Of a stretch of 64,000 nt of DNA, positions 1-8,462 are shown piece by piece. Made by a program: the position numbers and the translations under genes. Source of the DNA: Clostridium sp. CAG:417. Lineage in GTDB: Bacteria > Bacillota_I > Bacilli_A > RF39 > UBA660. Position 1 is the first letter of the stretch; every line of letters begins with the position of its first letter. Under the pieces are notes generated by a model. The model saw nothing but the letters and a program-made list of their open reading frames with translations, had not been told where the DNA came from and searched no databases. The stretch spans positions 138,754 through 202,753 of the forward strand of contig FR890371.1 of the NCBI GenBank assembly GCA_000432835.1, given 5' to 3'.

Positions 1-290
1 TACCTTATGGTTTTTTTGCGTCTTATACTCTTAAGCCAGAAAAAGGAAAATTAATAGTTTTTTTAACTTTGTTGGCGTCACTTACAATAGAGTGCGTTCA
101 AATGATGATAGGAAGAGTTTTTGATGTAGATGATATCCTCTTAAACACACTTGGCGGCTATATTGGATATTTATGTTATCATTATGGACATAAATTCAGT
201 ACAAAATTACCAAGCTTTTGTAAAAGTGAGTGGTTTTTAAATATATTATCAGTTATAATATTGTTATGTGTAATTGCAATTATTTGGTAG
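1..290 (+). CDS. VanZ-like membrane protein, 5' truncated by window edge
   Basis: The reading frame is open from base 3 to the stop at 290, so the gene begins outside the window; the TTG at 69 is probably internal. The visible C-terminal part carries the VanZ-family pattern: an acidic and glutamine pair (IECVQ), then GRVFDVDD, then LLNTLGGYIGY, followed by a basic stretch and a final hydrophobic helix. VanZ proteins are small polytopic membrane proteins; the founding member gives low-level teicoplanin resistance, but most relatives have no known role. It stops 9 nt before ybeY and is probably co-transcribed with it. The family call is from motif memory; the function in this organism is unknown. 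Confidence 0.72.
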   Translation, partial: PYGFFASYTLKPEKGKLIVFLTLLASLTIECVQMMIGRVFDVDDILLNTLGGYIGYLCYHYGHKFSTKLPSFCKSEWFLNILSVIILLCVIAIIW

Positions 291-299
291 GTGGTTTAA

Positions 300-767
300 A
301 TGAATAAAATAGAATTTAATAATTTAGTAGAAGAAGATATAGAAGAGGTAGATTTATTAGAAAAGGTATTGTTATATGCCATGGATAAAGAAGGCTTAGT
401 AGATACTAGTTTTGATGTTATTTTTGTTGATAACTCATATATACATAATCTTAATAAATTATATAGAGGTATTGATAGAGAAACTGATGTTATAACTTTT
501 GCGTTAGAAGATGATGATTTAGTTTTAAATGGTAGTGATATGAGAATGCTTGGTGATATATATATAAGTATTCCAAGGGCTAAATTACAAGCCGAAGAGT
601 ATGGTCATTCTTTTAAACGAGAATTAGCATTTTTAGCAGTTCATGGTTTTTATCATTTGCTTGGATATGATCATCAAACAAAAGAAGAAGAAAAAGTTAT
701 GTTTGGAAAACAAGAAGAAGTGTTAGCAGAATTTGATATAAAGAGAGGTAATAAAAATGAAGGATAA
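300..767 (+). CDS. ybeY: Endoribonuclease YbeY (16S rRNA maturation)
   Basis: Single-strand-specific zinc-dependent endoribonuclease involved in 16S rRNA 3' maturation and ribosome quality control. The diagnostic metal motif HGFYHLLGYDH lies at residues 115-125, giving the three zinc histidines (about 115, 119, 125). The 155-residue length is normal. ATG at 300 is preceded by AGGTGG. The end overlaps cdd by 11 nt, so translation is probably coupled. In Bacillus the order is ybeY-dgkA-cdd-era; here dgkA is missing and ybeY runs directly into cdd. Confidence 0.95.
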   Translation: MNKIEFNNLVEEDIEEVDLLEKVLLYAMDKEGLVDTSFDVIFVDNSYIHNLNKLYRGIDRETDVITFALEDDDLVLNGSDMRMLGDIYISIPRAKLQAEEYGHSFKRELAFLAVHGFYHLLGYDHQTKEEEKVMFGKQEEVLAEFDIKRGNKNEG

Positions 768-1143
768 ATTGTTGAAACTTTTAAATAATAGTTATAGTCC
801 ATATTCTAACTTCCCGGTAGCATCTATTGTTGTGATGAATGATGGGGTTGAGTTTTCTGGTATTAATGTAGAGGATGCAAGTTATAGAGCAGGAGCTTGT
901 GCTGAGAGAGTGGCAATTTTTAGTGCGTTAAGTGCTGGATATAAAAAAGGCGACTTTAAAGAAATTAATGTTATGGTATCGAGTGGAGAGATAGGAATGC
1001 CTTGCTTTGTATGCCGTCAAATGATTATTGAATTATTTTCTAAGGATGCTATTATAAGAGCTTATGCTACTGATGGAAGATATGTTGAACATACAGTAGA
1101 AGAGTTGTGCCCTTATCCTTTTGATAGTGAGGATTTAAAATGA
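757..1143 (+). CDS. cdd: Cytidine deaminase
   Basis: Zinc enzyme converting cytidine/deoxycytidine to uridine/deoxyuridine in pyrimidine salvage. It shows the tetrameric-type signature: CAERVAIF (zinc Cys about 48, catalytic Glu about 50) and MPCFVCRQ (zinc Cys about 83 and 86). At 128 residues it has the usual length of the homotetrameric class. The start overlaps ybeY, and its TGA stop overlaps the ATG of era (ATGA at 1140-1143). That TGA also shows that TGA is a stop codon in this organism. Confidence 0.95.
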   Translation: MKDKLLKLLNNSYSPYSNFPVASIVVMNDGVEFSGINVEDASYRAGACAERVAIFSALSAGYKKGDFKEINVMVSSGEIGMPCFVCRQMIIELFSKDAIIRAYATDGRYVEHTVEELCPYPFDSEDLK

Positions 1144-2024
1144 AAGTAGGATTTGTAAGTTTAGTAGGGAGACCTAATGTTGGGAAAAGTACTTTGTTAA
1201 ATACTATTTTAGATATGAAACTGGCTATTACCTCAGATAAAGCCGGAACAACTAGAAATATTATTAATGGTATTTATAATGATGATGATAGTCAAATTAT
1301 ATTTGTTGATACACCAGGTATTCATAAACCTTTAAATAAGTTAGAAGTGTTAATGAATAGAAAGAGTTATTCAAGTACAGATGATGTTGATGTTATTTTA
1401 TTTGTAGTTGATGCTAAAACAGGAATTGGCAAAGGAGATAAGGAAATACTTGAAAGATTAAAGAAAACAGATGCGCATGTTTTTCTTATTCTAAATAAAA
1501 TAGATAGAATGTCTAACAAAGAAATATTTAAGCAAATTGTTAATTGTAAAGACTTATATCCGTTTGAAGAGGTTATTCCAATTTCTGCTTTAAACAAAAA
1601 GAATGTTGATGAACTTATAAGTACAATAAAAAAATATTTAAATGAAGAAGAAAGAATATTTTCTGAAGAGGAGTTAACAAACGTTTCACTTAGGTTTATT
1701 ATGGCAGAGTTTGTACGTGAAAAAGTATTGATGTTAACACATGCAGAAGTTCCTCATACAGTAACTTGTTATACTGAAAAATATGAAGAAGATGAAAATA
1801 TAGTTAATATTTCTGTACTTATTGTGGTTGAACGTGATAACTTGAAAAAAATCATAATAGGTAAAAGAGGTCAAATGTTAAAAGAAATAGGTACTAGAGC
1901 AAGACATGATATGGAAGAATTTTTAGGTAAAAAGGTTTATTTAGAAACCTATGTTAAAACACTTAAAAATTGGCGAGATGAAGAGAAATATTTTCTTGAA
2001 TTAGGTTTAAAAGATGATGAATAA
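1140..2024 (+). CDS. era: GTPase Era (30S assembly)
   Basis: Essential Ras-like GTPase that binds the 3' end of 16S rRNA and checks 30S maturation. Visible motifs: G1 GRPNVGKST (residues 10-18), G3 DTPG (57-60), G4 NKID (119-122), and a C-terminal KH RNA-binding domain with GKRGQMLKEIG near residue 240. At 294 residues it is full length. It is the last long gene of the ybeY-cdd-era unit, and a tiny yqzL gene follows before recO, the classical Bacillus order. Confidence 0.97.
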   Translation: MKVGFVSLVGRPNVGKSTLLNTILDMKLAITSDKAGTTRNIINGIYNDDDSQIIFVDTPGIHKPLNKLEVLMNRKSYSSTDDVDVILFVVDAKTGIGKGDKEILERLKKTDAHVFLILNKIDRMSNKEIFKQIVNCKDLYPFEEVIPISALNKKNVDELISTIKKYLNEEERIFSEEELTNVSLRFIMAEFVREKVLMLTHAEVPHTVTCYTEKYEEDENIVNISVLIVVERDNLKKIIIGKRGQMLKEIGTRARHDMEEFLGKKVYLETYVKTLKNWRDEEKYFLELGLKDDE

Positions 2025-2033
2025 AAAATAAGT

Positions 2034-2065
2034 AAAATCACCACTATATTAATAGAGGTGATTTT
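2034..2065 (+). promoter_or_regulatory. Hairpin enclosing the yqzL ribosome-binding site
   Basis: AAAATCACC (2034-2042) pairs perfectly with GGTGATTTT (2057-2065), with an inner CTAT/ATAG helix after one mismatch. The AGAGGTG ribosome-binding site of yqzL lies in the right arm, and the ATG starts 2 nt after it. The structure could be a weak terminator after era (it is followed by a short T run) or could limit yqzL translation. Both readings are inference. Confidence 0.5.
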
Positions 2066-2066
2066 T

Positions 2067-2153
2067 ATGAAGGAAATAGCTTGGGATTTATTTAAAGAAA
2101 CCGGAGATATTAAGTATTATTTAATGTATATTAGAATAAAAGATGGTGAATAG
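2067..2153 (+). CDS. yqzL: YqzL-like miniprotein (28 aa)
   Basis: A 28-codon ORF between era and recO. It starts at ATG 2067 with AGAGGTG just upstream and ends at TAG 2153, two bases before recO. The protein reads MKEIAWDLFKETGDIKYY followed by LMYIRIKDGE. The W-x-x-F-x-x-TG-x-I-x-x-YL pattern and the era-recO position match the YqzL family of Bacilli, a short conserved protein of unknown function. It is shorter than Bacillus YqzL (about 47 residues) and easily missed by gene callers. Confidence 0.8.
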   Translation: MKEIAWDLFKETGDIKYYLMYIRIKDGE

Positions 2154-2155
2154 TT

Positions 2156-2899
2156 ATGAAAATTGAAGAAGTAGAGGGAATAGTTCTTAGTGAAACAAAC
2201 TATAGTGAATCTAGTAAGATATTAAATGTTTTGACTCCTAAATATGGTTTACTTGGTATTATGTCTAAAGGATGTAGAAATATGAAGAGTAAGTTACGTG
2301 GAGTTAGTAGAAAACTAATATATGGAACTTTTCATATTTATTATAAAGAGAATGGACTTTCTACTTTGATTGAAGTTGATATTAATAATTCATATAATAA
2401 TATATTAACTAACCTAGATAATATTACATTTGCTACTTATCTTCTGGAACTTGTAGAACAGGTATATAGACAAAATGAAGATGAAAGCATTTTTACGTTA
2501 CTTAGAGCGGCCCTTGATAAAATTAATGAAGGATTTGATCCATTAATCATTACTAATATTGTAGAGTTAAAATGCTTAGATTATTTAGGAGTTAGACCAT
2601 GTATTGATTGTTGTAGTTTATGTGGAAGTGATAAAAATATTGTTACTTTAAGTAGTGATCAGGGTGGATTAGTTTGTAGAAATTGTTATACAAATGAAGT
2701 AATGGTTGATATTAAAACTATTAAATTTGTTAGAATGCTTTATTATGTTGATATTGATAAAATTTCAAAGATAGAAATTAATGATAATAGTGTTCAAGAA
2801 ATTAATCGTTTTTTAGAGGCGTATTATGAAAGATATACAGGCTTATATTTAAAAAGCAAAAAAATGCTTTCTAAGATAGTTAAAAAAATTACTATTTAA
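2156..2899 (+). CDS. recO: DNA repair protein RecO
   Basis: Recombination mediator that works with RecF/RecR to load RecA on SSB-coated single-stranded DNA. It has an N-terminal OB-fold (ending about residue 80), a helical region, and a zinc finger with C153-x2-C156 and C174-x2-C177. The 247-residue length is typical. The ribosome-binding site GGTGAATAGTT lies in the end of yqzL, implying coupled translation. It runs convergently into uvsE. Confidence 0.93.
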   Translation: MKIEEVEGIVLSETNYSESSKILNVLTPKYGLLGIMSKGCRNMKSKLRGVSRKLIYGTFHIYYKENGLSTLIEVDINNSYNNILTNLDNITFATYLLELVEQVYRQNEDESIFTLLRAALDKINEGFDPLIITNIVELKCLDYLGVRPCIDCCSLCGSDKNIVTLSSDQGGLVCRNCYTNEVMVDIKTIKFVRMLYYVDIDKISKIEINDNSVQEINRFLEAYYERYTGLYLKSKKMLSKIVKKITI

Positions 2900-2904
2900 C
2901 TTTT

Positions 2905-3846
2905 TTATACTTCAAATGATGTATCATCTATAAATGTATAGTTTGTTTTATACTTTAGTTCTCTTACTAATCTAAATAAAGCTTCGTCTTTGGCTTTGGC
3001 TTCTATCATAATATCTACATCATGATTAAAAGGTTTTAGAAGGTCTATAAAATTGATGAAATCATCAACATTTATGTAATCATTGTGACTTCTAAAGTCT
3101 TTTTTTGTTTTATTTTTTGGTGATGAAAAATGCATTTTAGGGGTGGTATTATGCCAAGATGATAGTATATCTTTTAAGTAATCATTGATGTCTAATTCAT
3201 CATGATTACATATATGGTGATGGTAATCGAGTATCACAGGAACGTTTATATTTTTACTTATATATACGCAATCCCTTATATTAAATATTTTGTCATCATT
3301 TTCAATTGCAATACTTTTTTGGATATCTTTAGATAAAGTATTAAAATTATTTATAAATCTAGAGATAGAATTTTTCTTACCGAATGTATTTCCACCAATG
3401 TGTAAAACTAAAATTTTGTTTTTAATTTCTAAAGCCTTTAAAAGGTTGTAGTGGTACTCTAAAATAGCAATACTATTTTTTACAACTTCACTTTTGGTAC
3501 TGTTTAAGACACAAAACTCATCAGGGTGAAAATCAATGCGAAGTTTATTATCTTTTATTATTTTGGCTATAGAATTATAATAATCTTTATATGGATCTAT
3601 ATAATCAAAGATAACATCACTTTTAGTGGCTAATGGAATAAGTTTTGAGGATAAGCGAAAGAAATGGATATTATTTTTAATGTTATATGTTAGTATTTCT
3701 TTTAAAGCATTTAAGTTTGATTTGATAGCAGTATCTATTTTTTTATAATCTTTATCTTTTTGAAAGGTAGTATATGTAATTGTGGAAGACGTTGTTACAT
3801 TACTTAAAGTTTTAGAAATGCAGGCATAGCCTAATCTTATTTTCAT
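2905..3846 (-). CDS. uvsE: UV damage endonuclease UvsE/UVDE
   Basis: TIM-barrel metal-dependent endonuclease that nicks 5' of UV photoproducts, an alternative to UvrABC. The N-terminus MKIRLGYACISKTL and motifs such as KLRIDFHPDEFCVLNS, LVLHIGG, IAIENDD and VILDYHHHICNHDE are characteristic of the family. I place the start at ATG 3846, preceded by GGTGATTTTA; a GTG at 3855 in frame lies inside that ribosome-binding site. In Bacillus this protein protects spores against UV, which fits a spore former. 313 residues. Confidence 0.93.
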   Translation of the reverse strand: MKIRLGYACISKTLSNVTTSSTITYTTFQKDKDYKKIDTAIKSNLNALKEILTYNIKNNIHFFRLSSKLIPLATKSDVIFDYIDPYKDYYNSIAKIIKDNKLRIDFHPDEFCVLNSTKSEVVKNSIAILEYHYNLLKALEIKNKILVLHIGGNTFGKKNSISRFINNFNTLSKDIQKSIAIENDDKIFNIRDCVYISKNINVPVILDYHHHICNHDELDINDYLKDILSSWHNTTPKMHFSSPKNKTKKDFRSHNDYINVDDFINFIDLLKPFNHDVDIMIEAKAKDEALFRLVRELKYKTNYTFIDDTSFEV

Positions 3847-3893
3847 TAAAATCACCTAATAATATTATGGCTAAAAATTTTAAAAATAAAAAA

Positions 3894-3930
3894 AGATTTA
3901 CAAATTAATTTGCTATTTCTTTGTAAATCT
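3894..3930 (-). terminator. Intrinsic terminator of the transglutaminase-like gene
   Basis: AGATTTACAAA (3894-3904) pairs with TTTGTAAATCT (3920-3930), an 11-bp perfect stem. On the minus strand it is followed by a long T-rich run (TCTTTTTTTATTTTT). The stem overlaps the last codons of the transglutaminase-like gene. Confidence 0.8.
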
Positions 3931-4819
3931 CTTTATCAAATAAGTGTTGATTCTTTTCTATTTGTTCTAACTTTTTAGTATTTATAAGAAAGAAGCTATA
4001 TTCTATAATATCAGTACCATCATTAGTGATAGGATCATCCCAAGTTAGGTCTAGGTTTAACCAGTTGCCATTTAGATAAAGAACATTCCAAACATGATTT
4101 TCACTAGATACCTTATAGTTTTTTATGTTCATATCATTAAGAAATATAGCCATTAAATCTGTATATCCACCACAAATAGCATATCCTTCAAATAATGGAC
4201 CATAGGCTATGTCTGATTTATATTTGATAATGTTATTATCACTACGATCAGAGTCATATTTATTATTGTTAACAATGTAATCATGATAAATTTTTATTTT
4301 TTCTACATCTGACAAATTTGGTTGTAGCAAAAGACTATTTTTAATTTCTGATACTTTATTATTTATAAGATTAATTGTATTACTGTCATATGTGTGAGTT
4401 ATTTTTATAGATATTTTGCCGTAGCTATTATATTCTGTTTCGATATTTTTAAAACTATTAAAAGGGTGAACAAAGTTATTAATATGTGATAAAAGTGTTT
4501 GGTCATTAGCGATGTCTTTTACATCACTAAGACAATTTTGATACTTGTTGGGGCAGTAAAAAGAAAATGATGTTTTACCGGAATTTAAAACAGAGTAATA
4601 AATATTATACAAATCTTTTTTAGAAGTAGGAGAAGTATTAGTTGTTCTTTTCACAAAATCAAAGTCATAGTCTCTATAGTATTCATTGTGATCGGTAAGT
4701 TTCATACTAAAGTTTTCTTTATTCAAATACTTATTATATAGAGTTTTAAGTTCTTCTTGATATAGAAAAATTAAACCTATTAAAATACATAATATGCCTG
4801 TACCAAATACCTTCTTCAC
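3905..4819 (-). CDS. Secreted/membrane-anchored transglutaminase-like protein
   Basis: N-terminal signal or anchor helix (VFGTGILCILIGLIFLY after two lysines), then about 150 residues without recognised motifs, then a transglutaminase-like papain-fold domain. The triad candidates are Cys in YAICGGYTDLMA, His in SENHVWNVLYL and Asp in LNLDLTWDDP. Such domains occur in secreted peptidases and transglutaminases. Substrate and role are unknown. It is 304 residues, with its own terminator, and lies between uvsE and rpsT on the same strand. Confidence 0.75.
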   Translation of the reverse strand: MKKVFGTGILCILIGLIFLYQEELKTLYNKYLNKENFSMKLTDHNEYYRDYDFDFVKRTTNTSPTSKKDLYNIYYSVLNSGKTSFSFYCPNKYQNCLSDVKDIANDQTLLSHINNFVHPFNSFKNIETEYNSYGKISIKITHTYDSNTINLINNKVSEIKNSLLLQPNLSDVEKIKIYHDYIVNNNKYDSDRSDNNIIKYKSDIAYGPLFEGYAICGGYTDLMAIFLNDMNIKNYKVSSENHVWNVLYLNGNWLNLDLTWDDPITNDGTDIIEYSFFLINTKKLEQIEKNQHLFDKEIYKEIAN

Positions 4820-4914
4820 ATTATCACATCCTGTAAACCATTATATCCTATTTTTTTATTTATAGAAATAATTTATTTTTATTTTTTTAATATTTACGTT
4901 AATAAATTATGGTA

Positions 4915-4939
4915 CAAAAAAAGAGTAATTAAATTACTC
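4915..4939 (-). terminator. Intrinsic terminator of rpsT
   Basis: GAGTAATT (4923-4930) pairs with AATTACTC (4932-4939) in a compact hairpin, followed on the minus strand by a run of T (plus-strand A run 4915-4922). The rpsT stop codon lies inside the stem. Confidence 0.8.
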
Positions 4940-5197
4940 CATTTCATTTTTCATTTTTGTTAATCTAGATTTTAAGCGAGCTGCTTTGTTTAAATGAACA
5001 AGACCAGCAGATCTTGCTTTATCAATTCTTTGAATAGCGATATTTAAATTATTGTTTGCTGCATCTTTGTCTGCTGCTTTAACGCTTTTTTCAAAATTCT
5101 TAATAGCAGTTCTCATGCTAGAAGTGATTGTATTATTTACAACTTCTTTCTTTGCATTTCCACGTACACGCTTTTTAGCACTTTTAATATTTGGCAC
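4934..5197 (-). CDS. rpsT: 30S ribosomal protein S20
   Basis: Small basic helical protein of the 30S subunit that binds 16S rRNA. The sequence PNIKSAKKRV... then AMRTAIK-like SSMRTAIKNFEK and NLNIAIQRIDKARSAGLVH is characteristic. I choose the GTG start at 5197, giving an N-terminus M-P-N-I-K-S-A as in Bacillus S20, with GAGGTG about 6 nt upstream. An in-frame GTG at 5206 would add three residues but sits inside that ribosome-binding site. It is divergent from gpr, the conserved arrangement in Bacillus. Confidence 0.95.
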   Translation of the reverse strand: MPNIKSAKKRVRGNAKKEVVNNTITSSMRTAIKNFEKSVKAADKDAANNNLNIAIQRIDKARSAGLVHLNKAARLKSRLTKMKNEME

Positions 5198-5298
5198 CTT
5201 TTTCACCTCACTTTGTTAAACATATTAATTTTAACAAAAAAAAGTAGAAAATGCAAATAAAATTGTAAATTTTGGAAAAAGTAATATTAGGTGATATC

Positions 5299-6336
5299 AT
5301 GCATGAAATAAATTTAGATAAATATGAGCTAAGAACAGATTTAGTTATTGATCATTTTCCGGGGAAGGAGAGCTGTAGTAATTATACCAAAAAGGTAATA
5401 AATAAAGATATTTATGTAGAAGAGGTAGGTATAAATAATCAGGAAGAAGCTAAGACTTTTAGAAAAAAAGAAGGAATATATAAAACTGTAACGTTTAAAG
5501 ATATTAGTGATTCACAAAACTTTAAGAAGGTAGAGGAAGTATTTGTTAATACTCTAAAAAGGATGTTAGAAGAAAATAGTATTAAAGAAGATAGTTCAGT
5601 TTTAATTATTGGTTTAGGAAATGAAAAATCTACTCCTGATGCTTTGGGGCCTAAGAGTTTAAATCATGTATTAGTAACAAGACATTTATTTAAGTTAGGT
5701 AGTGTTGAAGAGGGGTACCGTGAAGTAAGTATTTTAAAACCGGGAGTGACAGGGGAAACTGGTATTGAAACTAAAGATAGCATTTTAGCAATTGTTGAAA
5801 ATATAAAACCTAATTTTGTTATTGTTATCGATGCTTTGGCCACTTCTTCTATTGATAGATTAAATAAAACTATTCAGATAAGTAATAGTGGTATTACACC
5901 TGGTAGTGGAGTTAATAATTCTAGAATCAGTATAGATAAAGAAACATTAAAAGTTCCGGTTATAGTTATTGGAGTACCAACTATTATAGACAGTTCAATA
6001 ATAGTTGCGGATACGATTAATTTCATGTTAAAAAAGTTTAGTTATGATAAAAATAATATTAATAATAAACAAGATAAATTAAAATTTAAGATAGATTATA
6101 AGGACTATGATAAAGATTTAGATAAGGATGAGAAAAAATATTTGCTTGGGATAGTTGGTACATTAAGTGAAGATGAATTGCAACGACTTGTTTTTGAAGT
6201 TTTAAATCCGATTGATTATAATTATATGGTTACGCCTAAAGAAATAGACTTTTTAATAGATAAATTGTCTTTACTTATTGGGCATGGACTAAATATGGCT
6301 TTACATAGTGTCAAAAGATCATATAGTGACGTTTGA
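5299..6336 (+). CDS. gpr: Germination (spore) protease GPR
   Basis: Aspartic-type protease (A25) that degrades small acid-soluble spore proteins at germination; made in the forespore as an inactive zymogen. The N-terminus RTDLVIDHFPGKE is where the propeptide is normally cleaved. The core contains VLIIGLGNEKSTPDALGPKS, LKPGVTGETGIET, VIVIDALATSS and TPGSGVNNSR. Start is ATG 5299 with AGGTGATATC directly upstream; an in-frame TTG at 5272 has no ribosome-binding site. 345 residues. It is strong evidence that the organism forms spores. Confidence 0.95.
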   Translation: MHEINLDKYELRTDLVIDHFPGKESCSNYTKKVINKDIYVEEVGINNQEEAKTFRKKEGIYKTVTFKDISDSQNFKKVEEVFVNTLKRMLEENSIKEDSSVLIIGLGNEKSTPDALGPKSLNHVLVTRHLFKLGSVEEGYREVSILKPGVTGETGIETKDSILAIVENIKPNFVIVIDALATSSIDRLNKTIQISNSGITPGSGVNNSRISIDKETLKVPVIVIGVPTIIDSSIIVADTINFMLKKFSYDKNNINNKQDKLKFKIDYKDYDKDLDKDEKKYLLGIVGTLSEDELQRLVFEVLNPIDYNYMVTPKEIDFLIDKLSLLIGHGLNMALHSVKRSYSDV

Positions 6337-6408
6337 CTTGCAAATGGTAGTTGTAGATGTAACAATATATGGTATACTGTATATAGTGGTAGGATAGAGG
6401 AGTAAAAT

Positions 6409-7002
6409 ATGAGTAAGAGTAATAATAACAGTAAACTAAAGATACTGTTTTCTGTAATAACAATTATTATGACAATTTTGATTTGTATATTTATAATCTA
6501 TGCATTAAAAGTTGGTGTGTTTGAATCTCCTGAGAAATTAGTAAAATATATTAAAGAATACGGAGTTATGGCTCCGATAATATTTATCTTCATTCAAATA
6601 ATTCAAGTTATTTTACCGGTTATACCAGGTGGCGCTAGTTGTCTTGCGGGAGTGCTTGCTTTTGGTGGCTTTGCTGGCTTCATATATAATTACATAGGGC
6701 TTTGTATAGGTAGTGTCATAGCGTTTTTACTATCTAGAAAATATGGAATTAAGTTGGTTTTAAAACTATTTAAGGAAGAGACCGTAAATAAGTACGTTTC
6801 ATATATTAAAAATAAAAAATTTGAAAAAATATTTTTCTGGGGAATATTTTTACCTGGGGCACCAGATGATTTATTATGCTATGTAGCTGGTGTATCTAAT
6901 ATCTCCTTTAAAAAGTTTTTAGTTATAATTATATTAGGCAAGCCTTTGGCACTATATCTATACAGCCTATTCATAAATGTTTTTCCTAGTTTCTTAAATT
7001 AA
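6409..7002 (+). CDS. TVP38/TMEM64-family membrane protein
   Basis: Polytopic protein of the DedA/VTT superfamily. It has an N-terminal helix (residues about 10-32), then the family core with PVIPGGASCLAGVLAFGGF and IGLCIGSVIAFLLSRKYG, and the second conserved block FFWGIFLPGAPDDLLCYVAG. Relatives act as lipid scramblases or affect membrane homeostasis; the substrate here is unknown. It lies between gpr and spoIIP and ends in its own terminator. Confidence 0.85.
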   Translation: MSKSNNNSKLKILFSVITIIMTILICIFIIYALKVGVFESPEKLVKYIKEYGVMAPIIFIFIQIIQVILPVIPGGASCLAGVLAFGGFAGFIYNYIGLCIGSVIAFLLSRKYGIKLVLKLFKEETVNKYVSYIKNKKFEKIFFWGIFLPGAPDDLLCYVAGVSNISFKKFLVIIILGKPLALYLYSLFINVFPSFLN

Positions 7003-7024
7003 GACATTTAATGTCTTTTTCTTT
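7001..7024 (+). terminator. Intrinsic terminator after the TVP38-like gene
   Basis: AAGACAT (7001-7007) and ATGTCTT (7011-7017) form a 7-bp stem with a TTA loop, followed by TTTCTTTT. The stem begins at the stop codon. Confidence 0.75.
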
Positions 7025-7090
7025 TGTCTAAATATAATAAAACGACATAATTAAACATAAAGGCTTAGTATATTATTTTTAGGTGATAAA

Positions 7091-8020
7091 ATGAATAGAA
7101 TGAGGCTTAAAGCTAAGAAAAAAAGAAGGTTTTCTTTTAAGTTTTTTCTGTTATTTATAATTTTTTCATTGTCTTTATATTTTTCATTTGATTATCTTTG
7201 CAAACAAAATATTAATATTGATAATAAGGAATTAGTTTATTATTTATTAGAAGATGCTTCTTTGAAGAGGAGCGGAAGTGGCTTTTTAAAAAAACAGTTT
7301 AGTAGTTTTACTGAGCCATATAATCTTTTAAATATGAAAGTTGCAAAACTTTATAATAAAGAGAAAAAAGCAGGAAAAGAAATTGAAGTTAAACCACTTG
7401 TTTATCTTTATAATTCTCATCAGACAGAAGAATACGCTAAAACAACTTTAGCTGAATATGCAGTAAATCCAACAGTTACTATCAATAATTATATTATGTT
7501 AGATGTATTTCAGAAAAATAATATTAATACAATTACAGAAGAAAGAAGTATTAGAGAAGTATTAAATTTAAATAGTTGGAATTATGCCGCTAGTTATAAG
7601 GCAAGTAGAATTTATATGGAGGATGTAAAAAAAGAGTATCCCTCACTAAAATATTTTATAGATCTTCATAGAGATTCACTTAAGAAAGATAAAACCACTA
7701 TTCAAATAGGTGATAAAAGTTATGCGAAAATTATCTTTTTGATAGGATTAGAAAATGTAAATTATCAAAAAAATTTAGCTTTTACAGAAGAAATTAATAA
7801 TAAAATAGGAGAAAAATATCCAGGACTTAGTAAAGGAATTTATAAAAAGGGTGGTGCTGGAGTTAATGGAGTTTATAATCAAGATTTTTCACCATATACT
7901 ATATTAATAGAAATAGGAGGATGTGAAAATACGACGAGTGAGGTATTAAATACAGTACTTGCTATTAGCGAAGTGATAAGTGAGGTGATCATAAATAATG
8001 AACAAAAAGAACTTGGTTAG
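7091..8020 (+). CDS. spoIIP: Stage II sporulation protein P
   Basis: Membrane-anchored amidase/endopeptidase that, with SpoIID and SpoIIM, drives peptidoglycan hydrolysis during forespore engulfment. A basic N-terminus is followed by a transmembrane helix (about residues 17-36). The amidase domain contains VYLYNSHQTEEY, FIDLHRDSL (metal-binding His) and ILIEIGGCENTT. gpr and spoIIP are neighbours in Bacillus too. ATG at 7091 has AGGTGATAAA upstream. The end overlaps the next small gene by 23 nt. Confidence 0.93.
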   Translation: MNRMRLKAKKKRRFSFKFFLLFIIFSLSLYFSFDYLCKQNINIDNKELVYYLLEDASLKRSGSGFLKKQFSSFTEPYNLLNMKVAKLYNKEKKAGKEIEVKPLVYLYNSHQTEEYAKTTLAEYAVNPTVTINNYIMLDVFQKNNINTITEERSIREVLNLNSWNYAASYKASRIYMEDVKKEYPSLKYFIDLHRDSLKKDKTTIQIGDKSYAKIIFLIGLENVNYQKNLAFTEEINNKIGEKYPGLSKGIYKKGGAGVNGVYNQDFSPYTILIEIGGCENTTSEVLNTVLAISEVISEVIINNEQKELG

Positions 8021-8318
8021 ATTCTTTGGAGTAACACTTGTTATTTTGTTTTTATGTATTTATATTGGACAGGCTTCAGGATACTATGAATATAGTAATT
8101 TTAAACGCACAAGTTTAACAAATGATGCTATTACTAGATTTGAAGATGATGTAAAAAAAGGAAAAAATATTAAAACAACTAATTATTTGAAAAATGATAA
8201 ACAGTATGATAATGCTTTAAACAGTATAGCCTTAAAGACGTCTAATTTAATAGAAAAGACGTTTGATAATATAATGAGTAGTTTATTTAATGGAATTAAT
8301 AAAGCAATTAGCAAATAG
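7998..8318 (+). CDS. Small membrane-anchored protein downstream of spoIIP
   Basis: 106 residues: basic N-terminus, one transmembrane helix (about 9-26), then a mostly hydrophilic, probably helical extracytoplasmic part ending in a weakly amphipathic helix. It overlaps spoIIP by 23 nt and has GAGGTGATC upstream of ATG 7998, so translation is coupled. I do not recognise a family. The coupling suggests a sporulation partner of SpoIIP, which is inference only. Confidence 0.65.
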   Translation: MNKKNLVRFFGVTLVILFLCIYIGQASGYYEYSNFKRTSLTNDAITRFEDDVKKGKNIKTTNYLKNDKQYDNALNSIALKTSNLIEKTFDNIMSSLFNGINKAISK

Positions 8319-8352
8319 TTTACATATAATGTTAGTAAAAGTGATAAAAATC

Positions 8353-8381
8353 TTTACATCAAAAATTTTAAATGCTATACT
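8353..8381 (+). promoter_or_regulatory. SigA-type promoter of the ESX-like operon
   Basis: TTTACA (8353-8358), a 17-bp spacer, and TATACT (8376-8381) preceded by TGC (extended -10). It would give a leader of about 75 nt before the WXG100-like gene. The leader contains AGGAGGG (about 8398) with no start codon nearby. Confidence 0.8.
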
Positions 8382-8462
8382 GATATTGTAAGAGTATAGG
8401 AGGGTACGGTATTCAAATATATTCTTATTGAGAGATAGAAAATATGAGAGGATGGTGAAATT

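Noticed and set aside
8398..8456. Leader peptide after the AGGAGGG in the ESX-like 5' leader
   Set aside because: The nearest ATG (ATG AGA GGA TGG TGA) is 4 codons long and too far from AGGAGGG; no convincing ORF.
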